Positions 1-12,984 are shown, counted from the first letter of the stretch. The stretch: 64,000 nucleotides of DNA from Cavia porcellus (GCF_034190915.1 NW_026947485.1:129205337-129269336), one strand, 5' to 3'. Notes: generated by a model from the letters alone, not told the origin. Program-made: numbers and translations.

Positions 1-2839
1 TGAGAAGAAAAGTTCCCTTTTACCTAGGAACATTATATGAAAACAGAGGAATCGCTCAGGTAAAGTGGCTTAAAAAAAGAAAACAGTGATAAGATCAGTA
101 GAAAAAAATTTAAAGGCACAGATATCACTGTACAATTAAAAAAGAGGCCACCAAGAGTTCCCAGAGTAAATCACAGTGGGGCCTTAATGAATCCCTGCAC
201 GGCAGCGAAAATGGCCATCTATTTACCATCAGGAGAAAACCAGTAACGAGAGGCTCTTTAGTGGGTGCTGATCACACCCCTTTTTTCTATTTGACTAAGT
301 CCCCTCTGTTAACCAGCAGGGAACTCGGTCAATCTTTTAAGCAATGGAATTTCGCCAATTTGAATTCCAAACTAATCATTTTAAAACTGAAACAGTACTT
401 ATTTTCATAAGATACAAAAGTGATTTTTATTATAATGCTGCTCACAAATTTTTAAGGAGCAACAAATTAAGGTAGCCATGAATGAATAAATAATAGTTTT
501 ACCTGAACATCCAGAAAAGCTGACCTGAAAATATGAGAACACCAGAATATACAAATAAAAACAATAATGAAGATGAATAATATAATATTAACACTTATGT
601 GATAAGAGCAATACAGTACTTGAGCTAATCACTGTGTAATATTTACCTCAATTTAACAGAGGACTCTGACTATACATTGTAACTATAACTTATTCTATAT
701 AAAATCAGTGTTGTTTATGTGTTAAAATACCTATACAAAATTTTTTTTTCTTCCTTAGCCTAATAAAGTTTGGAAATGGCTATGCCGAGGCTATTTATCT
801 TTAAACAGTGGTAAGTGATTAAGCTAAGAGATCACTTTATTGACAAATCAACCTCAAATACCATTAGGTCACTGAGACTGTATAAAACAGTATTTAGCAA
901 TTAACAATTCATTTTGTTATACTCTGGAACCTGACAAATTGTGATGTTTCACTTAATCATGATACACATACAAACTAAAAAAACTATACTGAATTTATTA
1001 CGATAATTCATGTATTCAAAATTCTGTACATGCAAGAGATATAATACAGAATATGTTACGACATTTATGTTCATTGTAAAGCAAATATAAGACATGATCA
1101 TGATCTTCACTGTCAAATCATGGGCTTCCACAAAGTGCTATCACTTTAAACAGCTGGGAGAGTCTTTTTAAAATAGTTCAGCTATAAAAATAAATTTTAG
1201 TTCACTGTCAAGGAAAAAAAAGGTGGTGGTACTCTTTTAGGAAAAAGAATGTCTCTTTTAAAAAATACATTGTCTCTTTTAGGTCTTTGATTTAGGAAAA
1301 TTTTGGAGAAATTAATAGTTATTGAGGAAACATTTCAGAATTACGTAAAATATGTGATCATTTAAAAAAGAGATTAATTTGTGGGGTTTTTTTCAAGTTT
1401 ATAAAAAAAGGGAGTCATTATTACCAAAAATGGATACACTGTTCTTTTTTGGGTCTCACCTAATATAAATCTCTCTGTACACTGATAGCATCAGAGGGAA
1501 ATTTAAAATGGGTGGATAACAAACAGATTACAAAATAACATCCTCTACCTAATTTCAGGTTTTCAATAAAAATAATAAAATTTAATCATATAACATGATC
1601 TATAACGCCAACTGTCTTGCAAATTGTACTGGAAATCTATGGATTAAAGTGAGATTTAAGGTTCAGTGGAAGTAGAGATATAAGTATGCTGTATCTTTAA
1701 GTACTATTCTTGAGAAATTTTAAAAGAAATAACAAGAAAAAAGGACTGGATAAAGCAACGGAATTGTACCTTGACTTTTCAGGAGACCAAAGTGAATACA
1801 CAGTTTTTATAAAAACACTACATCGAAAGTCAAAAATAAAATGAAAAGTTGCATTCCAAAAAACTGGCATGCTCCTTCCCAAAAGTTACTAAAATCTTGG
1901 CTTTCACGAAATTTCTTAAGAAAGATTCAAATAAACCTAAGATTGGCCTAGTAACAGAGCAATGTTTTATTCACTAATAAAAGTCACAAGCATTTGGAGT
2001 GTCTAGAATCTAAAAAACCTTTTAATAAACCTTTGCTGAATTGAAGGAATCAACCTCAAATACCATTAGGTATTTGCATGAATGACTAACAGCATGACCT
2101 GGCACTTGGGTTACCTATAGAAAATTAAATGTAAAAGTAGAAGTTGTTTAAAATTGAAGCATGAAATCAGCCATGTTAAGAAACCCTCAAACTCCCCAAT
2201 TTGTAATAGGATATTGTTACCTAAGGAATTTTAAGTTCTTATGTAAAACTCATGCAACTGAAATTACCTATATACAAAGTTTGGTGTGCAATAAGTAGAT
2301 TAGTTCCATCAAACCTTCCAAGTTCTTATATATCATACACAGAGTTGCTAGGAACAGCAAAGATCATCTAAAATAGTCCCACATGATTTCACACATAAGA
2401 TTAGAATTTTTTCATTTGAAAGCTCAATGTTCATGCTTTAAATTAAAAAGTTTTTTTGTTTTGTTTTGAAGAATTTGAATCTGAGAACAAATCTCAGTTT
2501 TTTGCTCCAAAACGGCAAAATTTGCCAAATTTCAAAATAGTGTTCCGCTAAAAAGGTCCAGGACAGTATTACAAATAGCAAATGCCAAAAATGAATTTGG
2601 GAATGTTTAGAGGAAACATATTGCATATAGAAGTAAAAAATTTTTAAAAAAAACAAAATGTTTAAAAAGTTAGTGAATGTTCAGTGCAACAAAAAGTGTC
2701 CTGGTTTACTTCAAATAACTAAAAAGAAATTATTCCACTGAAACAAAAAAGGACAAAAGAAAGATAACCCTTTTAGTGTCAACATGTTCAAAACTAAACA
2801 TTTGAAATAAATATTTTTTTTTTAAAAAATTAGACTTAC
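1..2839 (-). other. FAM172A: FAM172A intron sequence downstream of the 2840-2905 exon
   Basis: AT-rich sequence with no convincing exon or repeat. It starts with the donor of the 2840-2905 exon, and the next coding exon is not within reach. The short ORFs here show no protein-like content. Confidence 0.6.
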
Positions 2840-2905
2840 TGGAATAGTGATTTTTTTCAAATTACAGTCCTTTTCCAGGAGCTCATATACATACTTCGTG
2901 ATGAT
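2840..2905 (-). CDS. FAM172A: FAM172A (ARB2A) internal coding exon
   Basis: Short 66-nt exon, phase 0 at both ends. On the minus strand the acceptor is CTTTCCTACTTAG and the donor is CCA/GTAAGT. It encodes 22 codons, IITKYVYELLEKDCNLKKITIP, continuing directly from the LGE end of the exon at 60301-60401. The sequence matches the start of the Arb2-like region of FAM172A as I remember it; the human protein has valine-serine where this one has isoleucine-threonine in the KKITIP stretch. The next coding exon would lie at lower coordinates and is not visible in the first 2.8 kb, so the gene continues out of the window on this side. The exon is too short to show up as an ORF and is supported by its splice sites and family similarity. 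Confidence 0.93.
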
Positions 2906-3394
2906 CTAAGTAGGAAAGAAACAACACATTAAGATGCAAGGTCACATTATCAAACTGATGTAAATTTTGGTAAATTATTGAAAGTTATTGCTGTAAGTGA
3001 ATGTCTAATCATCTTGAAGAGTTCTGATATTATTTTAAGAGATTCCTAATTACTTGAAATGGTTTACTTCCTGTTGCTATGCAAGTATGGACCTTGGAAG
3101 TAAAGAGTAGGAACAATTATTAAAACATGAGGTATGTACAAGACTTTCTCCTTTGGATAGGACTACTCTAAAAGCCGCCTCTCTTTCCTCAAAGTTTTTA
3201 AAATCTATTTCCCTTGTAATTTCCCTACAGATCTTTTATCTAATATAATTCCTATAGGAGTCTGAGTTTCAATACTTTTGTATTCATTATATCAAGGAGG
3301 AAAATGTTTCATATTATAAACAGAAAAAAAGAGCATGGACACAGAAAATGCAGATACCAGTCAATACTGTATTTATAAGAGGTAGAAATATGGT

Positions 3395-3545
3395 CTCTCA
3401 AATATATGCATTTTCCAATTCCTGAAACCTACGAACATGCAATGTTACATGGTAAACAGGCTGCACATATGATGAAGATTATTGATCTTAAAATCAGAAG
3501 ATTCTCCTAGATTATCAGGGGGGACTTAATCTAATTAGGTTAGTA
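3395..3545 (+). repeat. Ancient interspersed repeat, family uncertain
   Basis: The segment reads like a decayed copy of a common eutherian repeat with the pattern GTTACATGG ... GATTATTGATCTTAAAATCAG ... CTAGATTATC ... AATCTAATTAGG. I recognise the pattern but cannot name the family with certainty. Confidence 0.35.
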
Positions 3546-6249
3546 GTAGAAAACTATGGAGGCACAATGCCCCAGAGAAATACAAAGTAAGGACTCAACT
3601 GGTTGCTCTGGGTTTTGAAAGTAGAAGAAGCAAGGCACAAACCAAGAATGTGATGGTCTTTAAAATGGGGATAACTGCCAGTATACAGCCAGTAGAAAAT
3701 GAGTCCTACAATTGCAAGACACTTCGTTCTGCAGAAATAAACAGTAAATGGATTCTTCTCCCTAGCCCAAAACTGCCTGGCCACCCCCTTACTTTCATCT
3801 GGTAAGTTTCATACTGACTTTCTAACCCACAGAAATGTAAGATAACAAATTTATCATAAATGCTAAACCAATGATAATTCTTACAGCAGCAACAGAAAAA
3901 TAAAATACTGTTTCTATCAAGGAAACCAGAGAGTAATAGAAGGCATGTTTGAAATAAGAGCAAATATTTAATACATAGCTTTAACAGTCATTTTGAGGAG
4001 TATTTCTCTTCTTCCAAATGTCTTTTGATATCTATGAAAGCCAGAATAGATCTATGAAAGTTATCTTAGAGAATATATCTTAGCAGTAATACAATTAAAA
4101 GTCAAACTTAATTAAACAAAACCAGATAATAAGGTTTTTTAAATTAATATTTTAATTGCTTTAATGCTACATTCTATAATTTAAACTAGATTTTTTAATC
4201 CTGCTTTTTTAAAGAGGCTCAAAATTCTTCTATGTATATATACTGTATCATTTCACCTAGAAACAATATTTAGATGTAAGAAGAATAGCTTTATCATACT
4301 TGGAATGAAAATTTCAAAAGCTAAGACACTACAGTAAAACTAGGTAATGATCTGCTACACATTAATCGGATATTATTCTCATATTTAGTTTTTTTCAATG
4401 AGGTGGATAAAATTAAATTCATTGTATTCTCACTGCAGGGTAGTGATACTATGAACTTAAAATTAAACTAAAAATACCTACATTTTACATAAAAGTAGGT
4501 TAAAAGTCACATAATTGCTAGTCACTTCAAGTGAAGTGGCTTAGCTAGATGAGACTACCTAAAATGAGTTTCTGAAAACTTCCTATGAAATCATACAATA
4601 TTTTTATTGGTAAAACAACAAAACCAATCAAGCTTACCTCAAAGTTCATTTGAATTCTACTACTATGCAAAATATTTAAGAAACTTAAATTGAGAAAAAA
4701 AACTGTTGGTAGTTCAAACTCTTTATCAATATTAGCTAAAATATCACAATTCTTAATTCTCAAACTACAAGAGAATAAAACAATAAAAAATTCAAGAATT
4801 GCTATATTTGCCTTATAAAGCAAATGTCTATTCTGGAATTTATAATATATGAAACCAAATAATATAATCATAAATCTATAATTGGCCGAATGTATTTTTT
4901 CGCCTGTTCCTGACTACAGAAGAAAAACAAGCAAAGACTAACCATGCACCGCTTCAACAGTTTCTGCCCTTAGAATCTTCTTCTCAGCTTCAGTCCAAAC
5001 ACTTGTCAACTAGGGCAGGCAGTGTTCCTTGTCCCACCTCCATGTAACTCTGGGCATGACTGAATATCACTGTCTAACACATTCAATGGTGCTACATACC
5101 TGTTTATGACCCGAGTAGTCCTGGAATACTATGATTTGTATGTCCTATCAGTATTTCTCTTTCCATTCACAGGATTTTATCAGGCACATTAAAGGTGCTT
5201 TAAACTGGGATATGAATTCTCCTAACTGTCCGTCTGATCTACATTTTTTGAGGCAGATAAGTGTTTGCAATTTTCAGAAGTCTTTTCTAATTGCTGAATC
5301 AAGGCTTAGAAAGAAGCATCAAGGATTCATTCATTGCCTTCCAGATTGCATAGGATTGCAATCTGCATTTAGAAAAAAATGAAAACTTAATTTCAAAAAG
5401 GAGATGAGAAAAGTATTTCTGTCAGTATGTCATCTTTGTTCAAATATTCACTGAAAGCTGTGTTCAAAGATGAAAAATAAAAGGCTTAAGAGAGTAAGCA
5501 TGCTCTAAAATTGTATCTTCACTCTAATAAGAAACATAAGATCTTTCAGTTTCCAATCCAATGTATAAAGAGCCTGGAAGCAGCTACTCTTAGGTGCATA
5601 AAAAGAAAAAAGTTGAACAAGCTGAAAGTCAGTAACTCTACTTAGATACATCAGAGAATTGAGGACACAGGACAAACTGCTCCCCTGAAAACTGCAGAGA
5701 CAGCAAGTAGCTATGGAGAGTTTTCAGGCAGCAAAAGCCCAGGAACAGAAGCCTCAGTAGAAGGCTGCCAGAAACTAGAAATACTTAAGCTACAATGGGT
5801 AGACTCCTAGAGGCCCAGTGCGGACTAATTTAAGAGTTAAAAACTAAGAGTATGCCCCGCCCTAAAAAGCAGTGAGTGTTCTTTCTAGGAGCCCTACCAG
5901 GCTCCTCTGTGAAGTGTGTATATAAACCTCCTTCAGAAGAGGAGGGGGAAAATAACAATTTAAAAATATATTCCTCATATTGCTATTATGAAAATCCTCA
6001 TGCTTTCTTAATAAGGTCTTATCTCCAGGGAAATTACCAGTGCCTCACTGACCTGACAGGAAAAGAAATGCCTAATTTGAGCTCATGAGAAGAAAAACCC
6101 AAAGACAATAGGAAAATACAAAAAAGACCACTAGAGGAGATGCTTTCTTCAGACAACCCAGCCACAGTAAACACTGCCTAACTCCAGGTCACATGAAGAT
6201 GATAAGCCTTATACTAGAGCCCTATCTACCTCACTTCTTATTTGCTGGA
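3546..6249. other. Intronic sequence without recognised elements
   Basis: AT-rich intron. The stretch from about 5640 may be an unrecognisable 5' part of the relic that starts near 6250, judging by its A-rich, purine-heavy plus strand, but no family could be assigned. No exon-like frame was found. Confidence 0.4.
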
Positions 6250-7530
6250 TATATCACATCAAAATTTAATGAAAAATTATTTGTCAGGCAAAAAGGCAAA
6301 AACCTAACCAAAATTCTTCATAGTCTGAAGAGACAAACCAAGCACCAGAATTAAGACTCAGACTAGAAAGAATTATCAGACCAAGAAATTAAAATAAATA
6401 TGATTAATGTATTAATAACATTAACAATTATTGGAACAAGGAGGCAATGTACAAGAAAAGATGGATTAAAGTAGGTAAAATGTGGAAATCTAATAATCAA
6501 AAGGAATTGCAAGATGAGAAAAAACAAAAAACAACAACAATAAAAACAGTGTAACAGAACTGGAGAAGGCCTTTCATGGACTCATCAGTAAACTGATCAC
6601 AGCCATGGAAAGAATCATTGGGACTAAAGATTTTTTCAAAAGTTACTTCTAAAACTCAAATACAAAGAGAAAAACAAAATACACAAACTGAATATGAGAG
6701 AATTATAGAACAATTACAAAAAAGGAAGTTTTGTATAATGAAACTACAAGAAGGAGAAGAAAAAGGAAATGGACCAACTGAGTAATGCCCAGGAATTTTC
6801 CAAAATTAAGAACTACACAAAAATAATAGATCAAGGAAGCAGAGATAACAACAACCAAGATAAAACAGAAAAACCAAAACACTACATCTAGCTATATCAC
6901 ATTCAAACTGGACAAAACCAAAGATGAAGAGAAGATCTGGGAGAGTCAGGAGCAAGGGTGTGAGGGGAACGTAACCAAGAGGAGATGGGGCGAGAACTGC
7001 AGCAGGCTTCTCTTTTCAATCATGCAAGCAAAAGAAGAGCACACTAAAATACGCACTGACAAAGAAAAATCAAACAAAACAAAATTACCTACTTGGAATT
7101 CTGTACCCCCAAAAGTATCCTTCGAAAGTGAAGAAAGACTCAAACAAAAGTTGAGGAAAATTCATGCCACTAGTCCTGGCTTCCAAGAAATGTTTAAAGA
7201 AAGAGACATTTCATAGAGAAATGATACAAATGATACAAGTCAGAAGTTTGGATTTACATTTTTTAAAAAATGGAAAAGTGTTAAAGAAGAAACAAAGGTG
7301 AAATAAATTTTTAATTTTTTTCTTATTTTTCACTGATCATAACTTACAGATAAGCAAAATGAATGACAGCCATATTATGAGTAAAATGAGGGAGAAACTG
7401 ATATAAAAAAAAAAAACTACGCAACGTAGAACTATCCATGAGATCTAGTATTATTTGAAAGAAATATTGGAAGCTCATATTGACTACAACTGGTAATTCT
7501 CAAGGATTTCTTTTGATTTCTAGGAAGCAA
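6250..7530 (+). mobile_element. Ancient L1 / HAL1-type ORF1 relic
   Basis: A-rich plus-strand sequence typical of an old LINE sense strand. A decayed ORF1 C-terminal stretch is visible near 7085-7215 (WNSVPPKVSFESEERLKQ ... PGFQEMFKERD), equivalent to the conserved YPxKLSF region of L1 ORF1p. Several hundred bases resembling the 3' part of ancient mammalian L1M/HAL1 elements follow, with no ORF2-like sequence. It is full of stops and indels. Whether it is HAL1 or an L1M 5' fragment needs alignment; I favour the HAL1/L1M group. Confidence 0.55.
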
Positions 7531-8709
7531 CCCACAGATAAAATAAATGAATCTATACCAGAAGGGATGTACGTAGAATAAACTGTTAACTACCAATAGA
7601 AATATGTCCTCTAAAGAATTAGATTCTAACTCAATTGTTCCTAGCTCAGGATTTTCCATGTAGAGAGTAGAGGCAAATTTTAAAAGGGGAGTGGTAATGA
7701 TCAAAGAGATAGACCACAGAGCTAAGATAAAGTCTGAGAAAAAGGTTTCTCAGTGGAACACTTCCAATTGAAGAGAGGAGTATTCACCTGTTACAAATTT
7801 ACTCTTGAAATTTATTAGACATTTTCTGCATCCTCATCAGGTACCTCTTGGTTTCAACATTGCTTCTGGTCCTTAATTAAATAAGAAGCCAACACTTATA
7901 TCCTTTACTCCAATGAATTACGCTAATAGATTATAATTTAAGGAAGTAGATAAAGATGACACAATCAAGCCAACTAGAAGGTCCTTTAGGCACTTTTGAG
8001 ACTGATTTCAGAAGCAAAATGGAATATATGATAAAGGATATAATTAGCTAGATGAGAAAAAAATGAACACAAGTATTTTAAATACATATTTTAAGTTTAA
8101 TCGTCACACTTCCTTTCTTTCTCTAAAGAGCTATCATTAATAACATGGTAAATTTGGCCTGACTGATTCACAGCAATAATAAATTTTATTTCACAACTTT
8201 ATTAACTATATAAGATAAAAATTTATATTAAGCCCATAAAGAGAGTAAGAAGTTTAGCCCGAGATGTAAAATACCATCAGTCATATCTATCCTAGAGAAG
8301 AGACCTACATGTTAAGAGAATCCTAACTTTGGGAAGAAGACAAGATGAACTGAACCAAAAAGAAAACTCTAAAAGACAAATATAATCATGAAATTCTTCA
8401 AAAAATCTCAGATGTCAGGTTCACTAGACTACATTCATTCGTAAATTTACTAGGTTTTACAAATTTACTCAGTTTCTTGCTTAAAATAATTATTATATAA
8501 TCATTACATTAGATGTTTCTAAAACAGTTTAGTTTTATCTAAGCATCTAAACATTATTCATTTGCTTAGAAAGCTCAAGTTTCGATACAAGTCAAGAAGG
8601 ACCAATATGAGAAACCTCATTTATCACAAATGTATCTCAGAAATAAAGGTTACTAGTATGTGGTCTCACTGTGTTAAAAGTTTAATAATATTTTGGAGAA
8701 AAACTTGTG
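7531..8709. other. Intronic sequence without recognised elements
   Basis: AT-rich sequence; nothing gene-like or repeat-like that I can name. Confidence 0.4.
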
Positions 8710-9345
8710 CTTTCTTTTTTTTATATTTTTTTAAATTTTATTTAAGGAGAAAAAGAAAAAAGAAACAGACAAAGGGTACAAGTTACACAGAATTTCAAGA
8801 AAAAAATAAACCGTAGGAAATCACTAGTTAATAGATTACATATTGCCATCTTAGAAATAGTTGTTCAAGTTACAGAATTAAAGCATACAAAGTGACATTC
8901 AAACAGTGAGACTGCAAACAGTTCTGTTCAATGATCCAACAAAAACTCAGTAATATGGTTATCTATCTTATACGCTTAAATATACATGCAGTTATATCCT
9001 TTAGAGCACTTTCTTTTCCTCTCTTTTTTACAATGAGAATTGTACATTTTTGGTTTTATTACTCCCACAGTTCTTACTACTTTTTTTGAAGAGAATAAAA
9101 CCAAATGTGACATAACAAAATAGTCAGTCAAGTCAAAAGGATGGACATAATATAAAAACACAATACAAGGTAATAACAATGGTTACCATAATGCCTCTTG
9201 CTATCTTAAAAAGAATTGCCTATATCATCAGTTATAATAAAATTGAACAAAACAGTAAAGAACAAAACCAATAAAACCAAAACATTGGAGACATTACAGG
9301 ACTTCAAAAGAAGATAATAGTCAAACCAGAATGGACAGACTTTAT
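8710..9345 (-). mobile_element. 5'-truncated copy of the half-L1-like family (3' end only)
   Basis: Aligns by eye over about 630 bases with the 3' ends of the elements at 44389 and 54317. Shared blocks include GGAAATCACTAGTTAAT, CAAACAGTTCTGTTCAATG, TACATGCAGTTATAT and ACCAAAACATTGGAGA. It has the same TTTATTTAAGG end (AATAAA plus A-rich tail on the minus strand). It is clearly more diverged than the other two are from each other, so it is an older insertion. Similarity stops near 9345, as expected for 5' truncation during target-primed reverse transcription. A clean target-site duplication was not found. Confidence 0.8.
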
Positions 9346-9635
9346 TAAGGTTATTCTGTTTTAGTTTCACTTTGCTTATCAATAAAAATAATATTTAAAA
9401 ATCTGACACCTTTCAGAAACAAGTCTTATTCATTCCTGAACAGACAAAATGCAATTGGTAGGAGAGCCCAGCTTTGCACAGTAACTTGCTTTAAAACATG
9501 TTTCTCCACAAAGCAATATGATAGGAACATCAATACTGCACAATTTCTATCTTTGGGGTTGACCAATTTATGGTTCAAAAGAATCAGGTTTAGTATTACA
9601 CTCTGGGAAAATATCAACTTTATTTTCTGGTCATT

Positions 9636-9750
9636 TAGAGACAGGGTCTCACTATACAGCTCCGGATGGCCTTGAACTTGCAGTGATCCTCCTGCCTCAG
9701 CCTCCTAAGTGCTGGGATTACAGGCATGTACCACTACGTCAAGCTTACAT
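9636..9750 (-). repeat. B1 SINE
   Basis: Reverse-strand B1: GAGACAGGGTCTCACTAT at one end, then TTGAACTTGCAGTGATCCTCC and GTGCTGGGATTACAGGCATG. This is the classic 7SL-derived pattern with its A/B box region at the far end. It is one of several minus-strand SINEs in a row. Confidence 0.88.
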
Positions 9751-9811
9751 CAACATTTTGTACTGAGGACTCAACCAGAATTTTCCCACAAAACTGGGCT
9801 TTTCTTTCTTT

Positions 9812-9950
9812 CTTTTGGTACCAGGAATCGAACTCATGATCTAATATCAGTAAGTCACTCACTTGCCCAGCCTGGTTCAAATTTGTAATTCTCCTGACTC
9901 GCTTTCCAGAGTGACTGAATTACAGGCATGCACCACCATGCCAGGTTTGT
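9812..9950 (-). repeat. B1-ID composite SINE, diverged
   Basis: Read on the minus strand it has a B1-like left part (GGCATGGTGGTGCATGCC...) and an ID-like right part ending in CGATTCCTGGTACC with an A-rich tail. The order B1 then ID fits a composite SINE. It is diverged and interrupted. Confidence 0.6.
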
Positions 9951-9984
9951 AAAAACTGTTTTATGTATGTAGGTATGCATGTGT

Positions 9985-10180
9985 GTATGTATGCATGCAG
10001 TATTGGGGATAGAATCCAGGACTTCATGCATGCTAGGCAACTGTTCTACTACCTTTATCCATACCTTTTTAAAATTATATCTTGAGACAGGGTCTTGGTA
10101 AGTTTTCAAGTTTGGTCTCCAACTGCAATCCTCCTGCCCCAACATCTGGGATTACAAGGGTGGCCCCCATGCCTAGCTAA
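9985..10180 (-). repeat. B1-ID composite SINE
   Basis: On the plus strand it reads GTATTGGGGATAGAATCCAGG (ID-like 3' part, reversed), a short A/T linker, then GAGACAGGGTCTTGGTAAG to CTGGGATTACAAGGGTGG (B1, reversed). The ID-like and B1-like halves lie in one continuous unit of about 195 bases. Confidence 0.75.
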
Positions 10181-10409
10181 AACATCAACTTTTAATTAAA
10201 CAAATAAACAAGCCTGCATGCATAATTAGGTTTATTTTTTACTCCATATTCTTTTGTTTTAGATAAGTATGTTTTAGATCACAAAAAAAAATTTTTGTTT
10301 CATTATTTTTAATTGATGCTGGGAAGTTTATTGTAATTATTGAATTTGGATAATATATTTCATTATAGTTTGTACTTTTTTCTTGTCTTGCTTTTCCTAT
10401 TATTTGTTG

Positions 10410-10510
10410 CACCCAAGAGAGTTGTGCTATGATACCCAAGCTGGTTTTGAATTCCCAGACTCAAGCTATGCTCTCACCTCACCATCCTTCGCTTGAACTA
10501 TATGCCCAGT
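10410..10510 (-). repeat. Old 7SL-derived (B1-like) SINE fragment
   Basis: Plus-strand text TGCTATGATACCCAAGCTGG followed by TTGAATTCCCAGACTCAAGC resembles the reversed left monomer of a 7SL SINE. It is heavily mutated and its right end is uncertain. Confidence 0.45.
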
Positions 10511-10749
10511 TTATCGTATCTTTTAATATTCTAAGCTTTTTTTAAATTTCTGCTTGACTTTAAAATTTTGTTGTAGTATTTTTATTTTTACCTGTGAATA
10601 AAATGGATTTGAAAAAAAAAATCTGTCTGCCTGATAAAAAATAGTTATATACTTCTACTCCTCTAGTGACATCCTTACAGTTTTAGTAGGAACACTTACA
10701 ACACTAAAATCTACCATTAACACGTCACTTCTCTGGAATAGTTCATAGG

Positions 10750-11590
10750 TATGGAAGAAATCTTTATTCCATTTTTAAACTTATTTAATCTGTTGCATGT
10801 ATTTTTATGTACATATTGTTTGTTTCATGTTGCTTTTATGCCTTCTGGGTGGTTACACTGTTGTGCTTTCTGTAGTGAAAGTTGGTTCAGATGCTCACTT
10901 GCTTACCAATTCCTCTGCTCAACATTCCTTCCCAGTTGCACTTCACTATCTCGGATTAGTTCAGTTTTCTTCCTCTAGTTCTTCAGGAAAATATAAGCTG
11001 TCAGCCTTTGTCTGAAAATGTATCTGTGTAGACTAATTTTGAATGGTGATTTTATTTGTGCATACAGCCCTCTATTAAGGTTTTCCTCTGTGTCTTCCAG
11101 TTTCCATGCATCATAATACATCTGCTGTCATTGCATCTGAAGTTGTATGTCATCAGTTTTACTCTCTGGAATATTTTTGTTTTTTCAAAGTAATCTTCCC
11201 TGTAACTTTGATGTGCTATAATTTCATAATGTCTAGTATATACTTAATCCTGAAAACTCTGTACTTTCTGAATCTTTCCTCAACTCATGAAAATCAATAG
11301 GCATTTCTTCAAATAACTACTCACTCCCATTCTTTCCTAGGACTTATATTATATATACTTATGCTACTGTGTGGCTTATAAACTACTGTCCATATATATA
11401 TTTTCTACTCCTTCTTATTCCTTAACACTACATCTAAATAGTTTCCTTAGTTGTATCCTTCAGGTAATTCCTCCTTTGGCTGTGTCCAATTGTCTATTTA
11501 TTCTATTAACTCTATTTTGGTTTCTATATATTTTACTTAGTATTAGTTAAAATTTGTTTTTTATATTATTATAACCATTGTTAATATGTT
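10750..11590 (-). mobile_element. Old L1 fragment (L1M-type), reverse orientation
   Basis: T-rich plus strand typical of the antisense of an old L1 5'/ORF1 region, with GTCTTCCAGTTTCC, TTTTGGTTTCTATATA and similar patterns. No open frame remains. Boundaries are approximate and the family is a guess. Confidence 0.4.
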
Positions 11591-11599
11591 ATTACCAGA

Positions 11600-11815
11600 G
11601 TTTAAACCCTGAATGCTTCCTGGCTCTACTTTTCACCCACCAAAAACTTAGCATCTTTTCTGTGCCATGTTCTACCAGCATGATGTTTCTGCCTTGAAGC
11701 CAAGTGACCATGGATTGAATTTCTTGGTTCAGTGAGCTAAATTAAACCCTTCCTCTTTCAACTTATGGGTAACAGGTATTGTATCTCAGTGACAGGAAAA
11801 CTAATAGAACACACA
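11600..11815 (+). mobile_element. MaLR-type LTR fragment (3' part)
   Basis: Contains the order of motifs seen in the 3' half of MaLR LTRs: GTGCCATGTTCTACC, CCATGGATTGAATT, GTGAGCTAAATTAAACCC (polyadenylation region) and ATCTCAGTGACAGGAAAACT. The 5' half is not recognisable. Confidence 0.6.
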
Positions 11816-11850
11816 TATATCAAAGAGCCCAAATACAGAAAGTAAAAATT

Positions 11851-11855
<5 letters not shown>

Positions 11856-11889
<34 letters not shown>
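11856..11889 (+). repeat. (CA)n microsatellite
   Basis: An uninterrupted run of about 17 CA dinucleotides just downstream of an LTR fragment. Confidence 0.95.
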
Positions 11890-11892
<3 letters not shown>

Positions 11893-12076
11893 TACTCGCC
11901 TTGAGCAGAAAAGTAATGTCACCACTAGCAATGCACAGATCTTTGGGTGCAATTCTTTATATATAAAAATCTTCAGTTAAAAGAGTCAATTCATCAAAGA
12001 AAAGGCTGACTGAAGCCCTAGAACAGAAAAAAATGTAAACAAATCCAAAAAAAAAAAAAAGGTTGCATTGCACCAA

Positions 12077-12515
12077 TGGTATGGCTTATATATAAATGTT
12101 CCGCTAAAGCCTCATGGTGGGGCTTCTGGATCGTTGGTGTATTATACTGAAGCTTGGTTATGATACTGCATTAGTCCATTGAAGGATATACAGCTGGTTA
12201 GGATGTTGGAAGGAGAGATACTTATATCCTTATATATAAGGATACTTATATCCTTACATAGAAGAAGATAATATATAATAATATATAAGAAGATAGTAAT
12301 CTTTTTTCTCCTCGTTTGAGGGCTCAGTGTTTTCTGTCTGCTGTGCCATGGACTGTTTCTCCTCTGCCATGCCAATCAGTCATTGATGCCTTTGCCTTGG
12401 AGTTAGCCAACTATGGACCAAAACCTCTACAAACTGTGAGCCCGAATAACCTCTCTTCTTTTAACTTGTGGGTGTCAAGTATATTGTACCTAGATTGCAA
12501 AGGTAATTAAGACAA
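12077..12515 (+). mobile_element. MaLR-type solo LTR
   Basis: Starts with TGGTATGGCTTATATATAAATG and CCTCATGGTGGGGCTTC. It ends with CTGTGAGCCCGAATAACC and TTAACTTGTGGGTGTCAAG, the usual MaLR 5' and 3' landmarks. The middle (12200-12300) is expanded with AT-rich sequence that includes a 20-bp perfect palindrome at 12225-12244. Confidence 0.65.
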
Positions 12516-12984
12516 TCAAAAATGAAAAAAAATACTGAAATGGTGACTAGCAAATGTCAAAAGCACAAAGTCAGTTTGATTGTGATTGTTCTAGTCAAAT
12601 CCAGAATATTTTAGACCTCAAAATAAGGATATCAATGAATTACATAATCTATTAAATAAGATAAGAATTCATGAGTCCATCACAAAAAAAAGAAAAGATG
12701 GAAAGAATAAAGGGTCTTTTTCGTAATCAAATTTAGTTTTCAATGACATTTTAAAGCCATAATTGTAGCTAACAATCAGAAATGTGATGTTTTGACACAT
12801 ATATATATTGTATAATGTATAAATATGGTTATATATGTCTTCTCAAACATTTGTCATTTCTTTACAGTAAAAGCTTTCAAATTTTTATTCTAGCTTTTGA
12901 AATGAACAAATTATTGTTATTTCTACTAACCCTAATTTGAAAATCACACCAGAATTTCTTGCTCTTGTTTATAACTTGGTACCC

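Noticed and set aside
12225..12244. 20-bp perfect palindrome in an AT-rich part of an LTR.
   Set aside because: Very low complexity (TATCCTTATATA and its mirror); likely local slippage.
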